NCBI RefSeq assembly: GCF_040115645.1
Contig: NW_027096026.1
Coordinates: 766,001-830,000, forward strand
Source of the DNA: Euwallacea fornicatus
Taxonomy: Eukaryota > Arthropoda > Insecta > Coleoptera > Curculionidae
Reading direction: 5' to 3'
Length of the DNA stretch: 64,000 bases
In this document: positions 42,301-53,491 of the stretch, in pieces
How positions within the stretch are numbered: the first letter of the stretch is position 1
Layout: every line of letters begins with the position of its first letter
The notes under the pieces: model-generated
What the model was told of the DNA's origin: nothing
Seen by the model: only the letters and a program-made list of their open reading frames with translations
The model's database searches: none
Translations under genes and position numbers: made by a program

Positions 42301-45300
42301 AAAGATCTCGTCGAGCTGATTAATTTGATACTTTGTTTAAGACATTTGGTCATCGTTTGTCGAAGTTATCGAGCTTCAAAGTTAGAAAAGTCACACAATT
42401 TGAGTGTTTCAGCACTTAAAGTACTCTTTTTCTTGGAAATTCAACAAGATGCAATCATGATGTGTTGTGTCATCTGAAAGATCTCGTCGAGCTGATTAAT
42501 CTGACGTTTTGTTTAACACATTTGGTCATCATTTGTCGAAGTTATCGAGCTTCAAAATTTGAGTGTTTGAGCACTTAAAGTAGTCTTTTTCTTGGAAATT
42601 CAACAAGATGCAATCATGATGTGTTGTGTCATGTGAAAGATCTCGTCGAGCTGATTAATTTGATACTTTGTTTAAGACATTTGGTCATCATTTGTCGAAG
42701 TTATCGAGCTTCAAAGTTAGAACAGTCACACAATTTGAGTGTTTCAGCACTTAAAGTAGTCTTTTTCTTGGAAATTCAACAAGATGCAATCATGATGTGT
42801 TGTGTCATCTGAAAGATCTCGTCGAGCTGATTAATCTGACGTTTTGTTTAACACATTTGGTCATCATTTGTCGAAGTTATCGAGCTTCAAAGTTAGAAAA
42901 GTCACACAATTTGAGTGTTTCAGCACTTAAAGTACTCTTTTTCTTGGAAATTCAACAAGATGCAATCATGATGTGTAGTGTCATCTGAAAGACCTCGTCG
43001 AGCTGATTAATCTGACGTTTTGTTTAACACATTTGGTCATCATTTGTCGAAGTTATCGAGCTTCAAAGTTAGAAAAGTCACACAATTTGAGTGTTTCAAC
43101 ACTTAAAGTACTCTTTTTCTTGGAAATTCCACAGGATGCAATCATGATGTGTTGTGTCATCTGAAAGACCTCGTCGAGCTGATTAATCTGACGTTTTGTT
43201 TAACACATTTGGTCATCATTTGTCGAAGTTATCGAGCTTCAAAGTTAGAACAGTCACACAATTTGAGTGTTTCAGCACTTAAAGTACTCTTTTTCTTGGA
43301 AATTCAACAAGATGCAATCATGATGTGTTGTGTCATGTGAAAGATCTCGTCGAGCTGATTAATCTAACGTTTTGTTTAAGACATTTGGTCATCGTTTGTC
43401 GAAGTTATCGAGCTTCAAAGTTAGAAAAGTCACACAATTTGAGTGTTTCAGCACTTAAAGTACTCTTTTTCTTGGAAATTCAACAAGATGCAATCATGAT
43501 GTGTTGTGTCATGTGAAAGATCTCGTCGAGCTGATTAATTTGATACTTTGTTTAAGACATTTGGTCATCATTTGTCGAAGTTATCGAGCTTCAAAATTTG
43601 AGTGTTTGAGCACTTAAAGTACTCTTTTTCTTAGAAAATCAACAAGATGTAATCATGATGTGTTATGTCATGTGAAAGATCTCGTCGAGCTGAGTAATCT
43701 GACGTTTTGTTTAAGACATTTAGTCATCATTTGTCGAAGTTATCGAGCTTCAAAATTTGAGTGTTTGAGCACTTAAAGTACTCTTTTTCTTAGAAAATCA
43801 ACAAGATGTAATCATGATGTGTTATGTCATGTGAAAGATCTCGTCGAGCTGATTAATCTGACGTTTTGTTTAAGACATTTGGTCATCATTTGTCGAAGTT
43901 ATCGAGCTTCAAAATTTGAGTGTTTCAGCACTTAAAGTACTCTTTTTCTTGGAAATTCAACAAGATGCAATCATGATGTGTAGTGTCATCTGAAAGACCT
44001 CGTCGAGCTGATTAATCTGACGTTTTGTTTAACACATTTGGTCATCATTTGTCGAAGTTATCGAGCTTCAAAATTTGAGTGTTTGAGCACTTAAAGTAGT
44101 CTTTTTCTTGGAAATTCAACAAGATGCAATCATGATGTGTTGTGTCATGTGAAAGATCTCGTCGAGCTGATTAATTTGATACTTTGTTTAAGACATTTGG
44201 TCATCATTTGTCGAAGTTATCGAGCTTCAAAGTTAGAACAGTCACACAATTTGAGTGTTTCAGCACTTAAAGTAGTCTTTTTCTTGGAAATTCAACAAGA
44301 TGCAATCATGATGTGTTGTGTCATGTGAAAGATCTCGTCGAGCTGATTAATCTAACGTTTTGTTTAAGACATTTAGTCATCGTTTGTCGAAGTTATCGAG
44401 CTTCAAAGTTAGAAAAGTCACACAATTTGAGTGTTTCAGCACTTAAAGTACTCTTTTTCTTGGAAATTCAACAAGATGCAATCATGATGTGTTGTGTCAT
44501 CTGAAAGATCTCGTCGAGCTGATTAATCTGACGTTTTGTTTAACACATTTGGTCATCATTTGTCGAAGTTATCGAGCTTCAAAGTTAGAAAAGTCACACA
44601 ATTTGAGTGTTTCAACACTTAAAGTACTCTTTTTCTTGGAAATTCAACAAGATGCAATCATGATGTGTTGTGTCATGTGAAAGATCTCGTCGAGCTGATT
44701 AATCTGACGTTTTGTTTAAGACATTTGGTCATCGTTTGTCGAAGTTATCGAGCTTCAAAGTTAGAAAAGTCAAACAATTTGAGTGTTTCAGCACTTAAAG
44801 TACTCTTTTTCTTGGAAATTCAACAAGATGCAATCATGATGTGTTGTGTCATGTGAAAGATCTCGTCGAGCTGATTAATTTGATACTTTGTTTAAGACAT
44901 TTGGTCATCATTTGTCGAAGTTATCGAGCTTCAAAATTTGAGTGTTTGAGCACTTAAAGTACTATTTTTCTTGGAAATTCAACAAGATGCAATCATGATG
45001 TGTTGTGTCATCTGAAAGATCTCGTCGAGCTGATTAATCTGACGTTTTGTTTAAGACATTTGGTCAACATTTGTCGAAGTTATCGAGCTTCAAAGTTAGA
45101 AAAGTCACACAATTTGAGTGTTTCAGCACTTAAAGTACTCTTTTTCTTGGAAATTCAACAAGATGCAATCATGATGTGTTGTGTCATCTGAAAGATCTCG
45201 TCGAGCTGATTAATCTGACGTTTTGTTTAACACATTTGGTCATCATTTGTCGAAGTTATCGAGCTTCAAAGTTAGAAAAGTCACACAATTTGAGTGTTTC

Positions 45301-48300
45301 AGCACTTAAAGTACTCTTTTTCTTGGAAATTCAACAAGATGCAATCATGATGTGTAGTGTCATCTGAAAGACCTCGTCGAGCTGATTAATCTGACGTTTT
45401 GTTTAACACATTTGGTCATCATTTGTCGAAGTTATCGAGCTTCAAAGTTAGAAAAGTCACACAATTTGAGTGTTTCAGCACTTAAAGTACTCTTTTTCTT
45501 GGAAATTCAACAAGATGCAATCATGATGTGTTGTGTCATGTGAAAGATCTCGTCGAGCTGATTAATTTGATACTTTGTTTAAGACATTTGGTCATCATTT
45601 GTCGAAGTTATCGAGCTTCAAAATTTGAGTGTTTGAGCACTTAAAGTACTCTTTTTCTTAGAAAATCAACAAGATGTAATCATGATGTGTTATGTCATGT
45701 GAAAGATCTCGTCGAGCTGAGTAATCTGACGTTTTGTTTAAGACATTTAGTCATCATTTGTCGAAGTTATCGAGCTTCAAAATTTGAGTGTTTGAGCACT
45801 TAAAGTACTCTTTTTCTTAGAAAATCAACAAGATGTAATCATGATGTGTTATGTCATGTGAAAGATCTCGTCGAGCTGATTAATCTGACGTTTTGTTTAA
45901 GACATTTGGTCATCATTTGTCGAAGTTATCGAGCTTCAAAATTTGAGTGTTTCAGCACTTAAAGTACTCTTTTTCTTGGAAATTCAACAAGATGCAATCA
46001 TGATGTGTAGTGTCATCTGAAAGACCTCGTCGAGCTGATTAATCTGACGTTTTGTTTAACACATTTGGTCATCATTTGTCGAAGTTATCGAGCTTCAAAA
46101 TTTGAGTGTTTGAGCACTTAAAGTAGTCTTTTTCTTGGAAATTCAACAAGATGCAATCATGATGTGTTGTGTCATGTGAAAGATCTCGTCGAGCTGATTA
46201 ATTTGATACTTTGTTTAAGACATTTGGTCATCATTTGTCGAAGTTATCGAGCTTCAAAGTTAGAACAGTCACACAATTTGAGTGTTTCAGCACTTAAAGT
46301 AGTCTTTTTCTTGGAAATTCAACAAGATGCAATCATGATGTGTTGTGTCATGTGAAAGATCTCGTCGAGCTGATTAATCTAACGTTTTGTTTAAGACATT
46401 TAGTCATCGTTTGTCGAAGTTATCGAGCTTCAAAGTTAGAAAAGTCACACAATTTGAGTGTTTCAGCACTTAAAGTACTCTTTTTCTTGGAAATTCAACA
46501 AGATGCAATCATGATGTGTTGTGTCATCTGAAAGATCTCGTCGAGCTGATTAATCTGACGTTTTGTTTAACACATTTGGTCATCATTTGTCGAAGTTATC
46601 GAGCTTCAAAGTTAGAAAAGTCACACAATTTGAGTGTTTCAACACTTAAAGTACTCTTTTTCTTGGAAATTCAACAAGATGCAATCATGATGTGTTGTGT
46701 CATGTGAAAGATCTCGTCGAGCTGATTAATCTGACGTTTTGTTTAAGACATTTGGTCATCGTTTGTCGAAGTTATCGAGCTTCAAAGTTAGAAAAGTCAC
46801 ACAATTTGAGTGTTTCAGCACTTAAAGTACTCTTTTTCTTGGAAATTCAACAAGATGCAATCATGATGTGTTGTGTCATGTGAAAGATCTCGTCGAGCTG
46901 ATTAATTTGATACTTTGTTTAAGACATTTGGTCATCATTTGTCGAAGTTATCGAGCTTCAAAATTTGAGTGTTTGAGCACTTAAAGTACTATTTTTCTTG
47001 GAAATTCAACAAGATGCAATCATGATGTGTTGTGTCATCTGAAAGATCTCGTCGAGCTGATTAATCTGACGTTTTGTTTAAGACATTTGGTCAACATTTG
47101 TCGAAGTTATCGAGCTTCAAAGTTAGAAAAGTCACACAATTTGAGTGTTTCAGCACTTAAAGTACTCTTTTTCTTGGAAATTCAACAAGATGCAATCATG
47201 ATGTGTTGTGTCATCTGAAAGATCTCGTCGAGCTGATTAATCTGACGTTTTGTTTAACACATTTGGTCATCATTTGTCGAAGTTATCGAGCTTCAAAGTT
47301 AGAAAAGTCACACAATTTGAGTGTTTCAGCACTTAAAGTACTCTTTTTCTTGGAAATTCAACAAGATGCAATCATGATGTGTAGTGTCATCTGAAAGACC
47401 TCGTCGAGCTGATTAATCTGACGTTTTGTTTAACACATTTGGTCATCATTTGTCGAAGTTATCGAGCTTCAAAGTTAGAAAAGTCACACAATTTGAGTGT
47501 TTCAGCACTTAAAGTACTCTTTTTCTTGGAAATTCAACAAGATGCAATCATGATGTGTTGTGTCATGTGAAAGATCTCGTCGAGCTGATTAATCTGACGT
47601 TTTGTTTAAGACATTTGGTCATCGTTTGTCGAAGTTATCGAGCTTCAAAGTTAGAAAAGTCACACAATTTGAGTGTTTCAGCACTTAAAGTACTCTTTTT
47701 CTTGGAAATTCAACAAGATGCAATCATGATGTGTTGTGTCATGTGAAAGATCTCGTCGAGCTGATTAATTTGATACTTTGTTTAAGACATTTGGTCATCA
47801 TTTGTCGAAGTTATCGAGCTTCAAAATTTGAGTGTTTGAGCACTTAAAGTACTATTTTTCTTGGAAATTCAACAAGATGCAATCATGATGTGTTGTGTCA
47901 TCTGAAAGATCTCGTCGAGCTGATTAATCTGACGTTTTGTTTAAGACATTTGGTCAACATTTGTCGAAGTTATCGAGCTTCAAAGTTAGAAAAGTCACAC
48001 AATTTGAGTGTTTCAGCACTTAAAGTACTCTTTTTCTTGGAAATTCAACAAGATGCAATCATGATGTGTTGTGTCATCTGAAAGATCTCGTCGAGCTGAT
48101 TAATCTGACGTTTTGTTTAACACATTTGGTCATCATTTGTCGAAGTTATCGAGCTTCAAAGTTAGAAAAGTCACACAATTTGAGTGTTTCAGCACTTAAA
48201 GTACTCTTTTTCTTGGAAATTCAACAAGATGCAATCATGATGTGTAGTGTCATCTGAAAGACCTCGTCGAGCTGATTAATCTGACGTTTTGTTTAACACA

Positions 48301-48900
48301 TTTGGTCATCATTTGTCGAAGTTATCGAGCTTCAAAGTTAGAAAAGTCACACAATTTGAGTGTTTCAGCACTTAAAGTACTCTTTTTCGTAGAAAATCAA
48401 CAAGATGCAATCATGATGTGTTGTGTCATCTGAAAGATCTCGTCGAGCTGATTAATCTGACGTTTTGTTTAACACATTTGGTCATCATTTGTCGAAGTTA
48501 TCGAGCTTCAAAGTTAGAAAAGTCACACAATTTGAGTGTTTCAGCACTTAAAGTACTCTTTTTCTTGGAAATTCAACAAGATGCAATCATGATGCGTAGT
48601 GTCATCTGAAAGACCTCGTCGAGCTGATTAATCTGACGTTTTGTTTAACACATTTGGTCATCATTTGTCGAAGTTATCGAGCTTCAAAGTTAGAAAAGTC
48701 ACACAATTTGAGTGTTTCAGCACTTAAAGTACTCTTTTTCTTGGAAATTCAACAAGATGCAATCATGATGCGTAGTGTCATCTGAAAGACCTCGTCGAGC
48801 TGATTAATCTGACGTTTTGTTTAACAGATTTGGTCATCATTTGTCGAAGTTCTCGAGCTTCAAAGTTAGAAAAGTCACACAATTTGAGTGTTTCAGCACT
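27390..48900 (+). repeat. Dispersed copies of one satellite haplotype block (27.4, 34.0 and 48.1 kb)
   Basis: A block of about 850 bp is present near 27,390-28,240, 34,010-34,860 and 48,050-48,900. It carries the same rare changes in order: a 'gtagaaaat' monomer, then 'gatgcgtagtg' twice, then 'aacagattt' with 'gttctcgag'. Offsets are 6,620 bp and 14,041 bp. A fourth, partial copy of the 'aacagattt/gttctcgag' monomer lies near 30,280. The 34-to-48 kb match continues for more monomers, to about 35.1 and 49.1 kb. The sequence between the copies is other satellite. This indicates long-range exchange or duplication inside the array. Confidence 0.75.
43510..48417 (+). repeat. Recent tandem satellite duplications of 2,027 bp and 863 bp
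   Basis: The segment from about 43,510 to 45,536 is followed directly by a copy from about 45,537 to 47,563. The unit is 2,027 bp (7x176 + 5x159). By eye I found one clear difference between the copies: 'gtcaaac' near 44,770 against 'gtcacac' near 46,797. The tail of that copy, about 46,692 to 47,554, is duplicated again as 47,555 to 48,417, a unit of 863 bp (4x176 + 159). The rare 'agatgtaatc' monomers mark the longer unit. Confidence 0.8.
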
Positions 48901-51900
48901 TAAAGTACTCTTTTTCTTGGAAATTCAACAAGATGCAATCATGATGTGTTGTGTCATCTGAAAGATCTCGTCGAGCTGATTAATCTGACGTTTTGTTTAA
49001 GACATTTGGTCATCATTTGTCGAAGTTATCGAGCTTCAAAGTTAGAACAGTCACACAATTTGAGTGTTTGAGCACTTAAAGTACTCTTTTTCTTAGAAAA
49101 TCAACAAGATGCAATCATGATGTGTTGTGTCATGTGAAAGATCTCGTCGAGCTGATTAATCTGACGTTTTGTTTAACACATTTGGTCATCATTTGTCGAA
49201 GTTATCGAGCTTCAAAGTTAGAAAAGTCACACAATTTGAGTGTTTCAGCACTTAAAGTACTCTTTTTCTTGGAAATTCAACAAGATGCAATCATGATGTG
49301 TAGTGTCATCTGAAAGACCTCGTCGAGCTGATTAATCTGACGTTTTGTTTAACACATTTGGTCATCATTTGTCGAAGTTATCGAGCTTCAAAGTTAGAAA
49401 AGTCACACAATTTGAGTGTTTCAGCACTTAAAGTAGTCTTTTTCTTGGAAATTCAACAAGATGCAATCATGATGTGTTGTGTCATCTGAAAGATCTCGTC
49501 GAGCTGATTAATCTGACGTTTTGTTTAACACATTTGGTCATCATTTGTCGAAGTTATCGAGCTTCAAAGTTAGAAAAGTCACACAATTTGAGTGTTTCAG
49601 CACTTAAAGTACTCTTTTTCTTGGAAATTCAACAAGATGCAATCATGATGTGTAGTGTCATCTGAAAGACCTCGTCGAGCTGATTAATCTGACGTTTTGT
49701 TTAACACATTTGGTCATCATTTGTCGAAGTTATCGAGCTTCAAAGTTAGAAAAGTCACACAATTTGAGTGTTTCAGCACTTAAAGTACTCTTTTTCTTGG
49801 AAATTCAACAAGATGCAATCATGATGTGTAGTGTCATCTGAAAAACCTCGTCGAGCTGATTAATCTGACGTTTTGTTTAAGACATTTGGTCATCGTTTGT
49901 CGAAGTTATCGAGCTTCAAAGTTAGAAAAGTCACACAATTTGAGTGTTTCAGCACTTAAAGTACTCTTTTTCTTGGAAATTCAACAAGATGCAATCATGA
50001 TGTGTTGTATCATCTGAAAGATCTCGTCGAGCTGATTAATCTGACGTTTTGTTTAAGACATTTGGTCATCGTTTGTCGAAGTTATCGAGCTTCAAAGTTA
50101 GAAAAGTCACACAATTTGAGTGTTTCAGCACTTAAAGTACTCTTTTTCTTGGAAATTCAACAAGATGCAATCATGATGTGTAGTGTCATCTGAAAAACCT
50201 CGTCGAGCTGATTAATCTGACGTTTTGTTTAAGACATTTGGTCATCGTTTGTCGAAGTTATCGAGCTTCAAAGTTAGAAAAGTCACACAATTTGAGTGTT
50301 TCAGCACTTAAAGTACTCTTTTTCTTGGAAATTCAACAAGATGCAATCATGATGTGTAGTGTCATCTGAAAAACCTCGTCGAGCTGATTAATCTGACGTT
50401 TTGTTTAAGACATTTGGTCATCGTTTGTCGAAGTTATCGAGCTTCAAAGTTAGAAAAGTCACACAATTTGAGTGTTTCAGCACTTAAAGTACTCTTTTTC
50501 TTGGAAATTCAACAAGATGCAATCATGATGTGTAGTGTCATCTGAAAAACCTCGTCGAGCTGATTAATCTGACGTTTTGTTTAAGACATTTGGTCATCGT
50601 TTGTCGAAGTTATCGAGCTTCAAAGTTAGAAAAGTCACACAATTTGAGTGTTTCAGCACTTAAAGTACTCTTTTTCTTGGAAATTCAACAAGATGCAATC
50701 ATGATGTGTTGTATCATCTGAAAGATCTCGTCGAGCTGATTAATCTGACGTTTTGTTTAAGACATTTGGTCATCATTTGTCGAAGTTATCGAGCTTCAAA
50801 ATTTGAGTGTTTCAGCACTTAAAGTACTCTTTTTCTTGGAAATTCAACAAGATGCAATCATGATGTGTTGTATCATCTGAAAGATCTCGTCGAGCTGATT
50901 AATCTGACGTTTTGTTTAAGACATTTGGTCATCATTTGTCGAAGTTATCGAGCTTCAAAATTTGAGTGTTTCAGCACTTAAAGTACTCTTTTTCTTGGAA
51001 ATTCAACAAGATGCAATCATGATGTGTTGTGTCATGTGAAAGATCTCGTCGAGCTGATTAATCTGACGTTTTGTTTAACACATTTGGTCATCATTTGTCG
51101 AAGTTATCGAGCTTCAAAGTTAGAACAGTCACACAATTTGAGTGTTTCAGCACTTAAAGTAGTCTTTTTCTTGGAAATTCAACAAGATGCAATCATGATG
51201 TGTTGTGTCATCTGAAAGATCTCGTCGAGCTGATTAATCTGACGTTTTGTTTAACACATTTGGTCATCATTTGTCGAAGTTATCGAGCTTCAAAGTTAGA
51301 AAAGTCACACAATTTGAGTGTTTCAACACTTAAAGTACTCTTTTTCTTGGAAATTCAACAAGATGCAATCATGATGTGTAGTGTCATCTGAAAGACCTCG
51401 TCGAGCTGATTAATCTGACGTTTTGTTTAACACATTTGGTCATCATTTGTCGAAGTTATCGAGCTTCAAAATTTGAGTGTTTGAGCACTTAAAGTAGTCT
51501 TTTTCTTGGAAATTCAACAAGATGCAATCATGATGTGTTGTGTCATGTGAAAGATCTCGTCGAGCTGATTAATTTGATACTTTGTTTAAGACATTTGGTC
51601 ATCATTTGTCGAAGTTATCGAGCTTCAAAGTTAGAACAGTCACACAATTTGAGTGTTTCAGCACTTAAAGTAGTCTTTTTCTTGGAAATTCAACAAGATG
51701 CAATCATGATGTGTTGTGTCATCTGAAAGATCTCGTCGAGCTGATTAATCTGACGTTTTGTTTAAGACATTTGGTCATCGTTTGTCGAAGTTATCGAGCT
51801 TCAAAGTTAGAAAAGTCACACAATTTGAGTGTTTCAACACTTAAAGTACTCTTTTTCTTGGAAATTCAACAAGATGCAATCATGATGTGTTGTGTCATCT

Positions 51901-53236
51901 GAAAGATCTCGTCGAGCTGATTAATCTGACGTTTTGTTTAAGACATTTGGTCATCGTTTGTCGAAGTTATCGAGCTTCAAAGTTAGAAAAGTCACACAAT
52001 TTGAGTGTTTCAACACTTAAAGTACTCTTTTTCTTGGAAATTCAACAAGATGCAATCATGATGTGTTGTGTCATCTGAAAGATCTCGTCGAGCTGATTAA
52101 TCTGACGTTTTGTTTAACACATTTGGTCATCATTTGTCGAAGTTATCGAGCTTCAAAGTTAGAAAAGTCACACAATTTGAGTGTTTCAGCACTTAAAGTA
52201 CTCTTTTTCTTGGAAATTCAACAAGATGCAATCATGATGTGTAGTGTCATCTGAAAGACCTCGTCGAGCTGATTAATCTGACGTTTTGTTTAACACATTT
52301 GGTCATCATTTGTCGAAGTTATCGAGCTTCAAAATTTGAGTGTTTGAGCACTTAAAGTAGTCTTTTTCTTGGAAATTCAACAAGATGCAATCATGATGTG
52401 TTGTGTCATGTGAAAGATCTCGTCGAGCTGATTAATTTGATACTTTGTTTAAGACATTTGGTCATCATTTGTCGAAGTTATCGAGCTTCAAAATTTGAGT
52501 GTTTGAGCACTTAAAGTACTCTTTTTCTTGGAAATGCAACAAGATGCAATCATGATGTGTTGTGTCATCTGAAAGATCTCGTCGAGCTGATTAATCTGAC
52601 GTTTTGTTTAAGACATTTGGTCATCGTTTGTCGAAGTTATCGAGCTTCAAAGTTAGAAAAGTCACACAATTTGAGTGTTTCAGCACTTAAAGTACTCTTT
52701 TTCTTAGAAAATCAACAATATGCAATCATGATGTGTTGTGTCATGTGAAAGATCTCGTCGAGCTGATTAATTTGATACTTTGTTTAAGACATTTGGTCAT
52801 CATTTGTCTTAGTTATCAAGCTTCAAAATTTGAGTGTTTGAGCACTTAAAGTACTCTTTTTCTTAGAAAATTAACAAGATGCAATCATGATGTGTTGTGT
52901 CATGTGAAAGATCTCGTCGAGCTGATTAATTTGATACTTTGTTTAAGACATTTGGTCAACATTTGTCGAAGTTATCGAGCTTCAAAATTTGAGTGTTTGA
53001 GCACTTAAAGTACTCTTTTTCTTGGAAATGCAACAAGATGCAATCATGATGTGTTGTGTCATCTGAAAGATCTCGTCGAGCTGATTAATCAAACGTTTTG
53101 TTTAAGACATTTGGTCATCATTTGTCGAAGTTATCGAGCTTTAAAGTTAGAAAAGTCACACAATTTGAGTGTTTCAGCACATAAAGTACTCTTTTTCTTG
53201 GAAATTCAACAAGATGCAATCATGATGTGTTGTGTC

Positions 53237-53491
53237 AGTAGTGTGTTATTACCGATTTTGGCTCGCTTCCCCCCACCACTTTACCTCCCCCCACCACTTT
53301 ACCTCCCCCCACCACTTTACTTCCCCCCACCACTTTACTTCCCCCCACCACTTTACTTCCCCCCAACTACTTTACTTCCCTCCACAACCATTCTAACTTT
53401 TTGTATATATTTTAATCTTTTAAGAGGATTTGCAATAAATATAAGTAAAGTTTTAGTAACATTTCAATATTTTAACTCAAAAAGTAATATA
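53237..53491 (+). repeat. Left terminal region of the Polinton (probable TIR) and polymerase leader
   Basis: These 255 bases separate the satellite from the first in-frame methionine of the polymerase. They begin AGTAGTGTGTTATTACC and then pass into a C-rich minisatellite and an AT-rich stretch. Polintons have long terminal inverted repeats, so much of this is expected in inverted form at the right end. That end is not in the window, so the TIR length cannot be measured. The promoter of the polymerase gene presumably lies here. The AT-rich part near 53,400-53,490 contains TATATATTTTAA, a possible core promoter element. Confidence 0.7.
53268..53392 (+). repeat. 18-bp C-rich minisatellite in the terminal region
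   Basis: About seven tandem copies of an 18-bp unit (ccaccactttacctcccc and near variants) lie here. The ACCACT or equivalent core starts at 53,275, 53,293, 53,311, 53,329, 53,347, 53,365 and, degenerate, about 53,383. Each unit carries a run of five or six C, so the minus strand has regularly spaced G runs. The last two units are degenerate. Subterminal tandem repeats are common in large transposons and may be bound by element proteins, but no function can be shown from sequence. Confidence 0.9.

Larger units (their letters stand above)
1..53236 (+). repeat. Satellite DNA array, 176-bp and 159-bp monomers
   Basis: The whole stretch consists of head-to-tail copies of one monomer, all in the same orientation. 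Most copies are 176 bp. A minority are 159 bp and lack a single 17-bp block (gttagaaaagtcacaca) between 'cttcaaa' and 'atttgag'. The number of copies is about 310, estimated from length. Recognisable landmarks in each monomer are the AGATCT (or GACCTC) plus CTCGTCGAG segment, the TTTGTCGAAGTTATCGAGC segment, the CACTTAAAGTAC segment and the ATCATGAT palindrome. Divergence between copies is a few percent, mostly at a limited set of recurring positions (aagaca/aacaca, catcg/catca/caaca, ttggaaatt/gtagaaaat, tgttgtg/tgtagtg). There is no gene, RNA gene or unrelated insertion inside it. I do not recognise the satellite family. Its size suits a centromeric or pericentromeric satellite wrapped around single nucleosomes, but location is inference. 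Confidence 0.98.

Noticed and set aside
317..52748. Some 150 nearly identical 63-codon open frames in the satellite
   Set aside because: Each starts at a GTG, not an ATG, and ends at TGA inside the next monomer. 176 is not a multiple of three, so frames cannot continue, and 159-bp monomers destroy them. Differences follow the repeat variants with no sign of codon selection. They are by-products of the repeat.
1..53236. CRISPR-like array
   Set aside because: Units are fully repetitive with no unique spacers, and the setting is eukaryotic satellite plus Polinton.
53051..53491. Polymerase start within the satellite
   Set aside because: The upstream frame begins with GTG in a satellite monomer and crosses the transposon end. 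The first ATG, at 53,492, starts directly with a zinc-binding motif.
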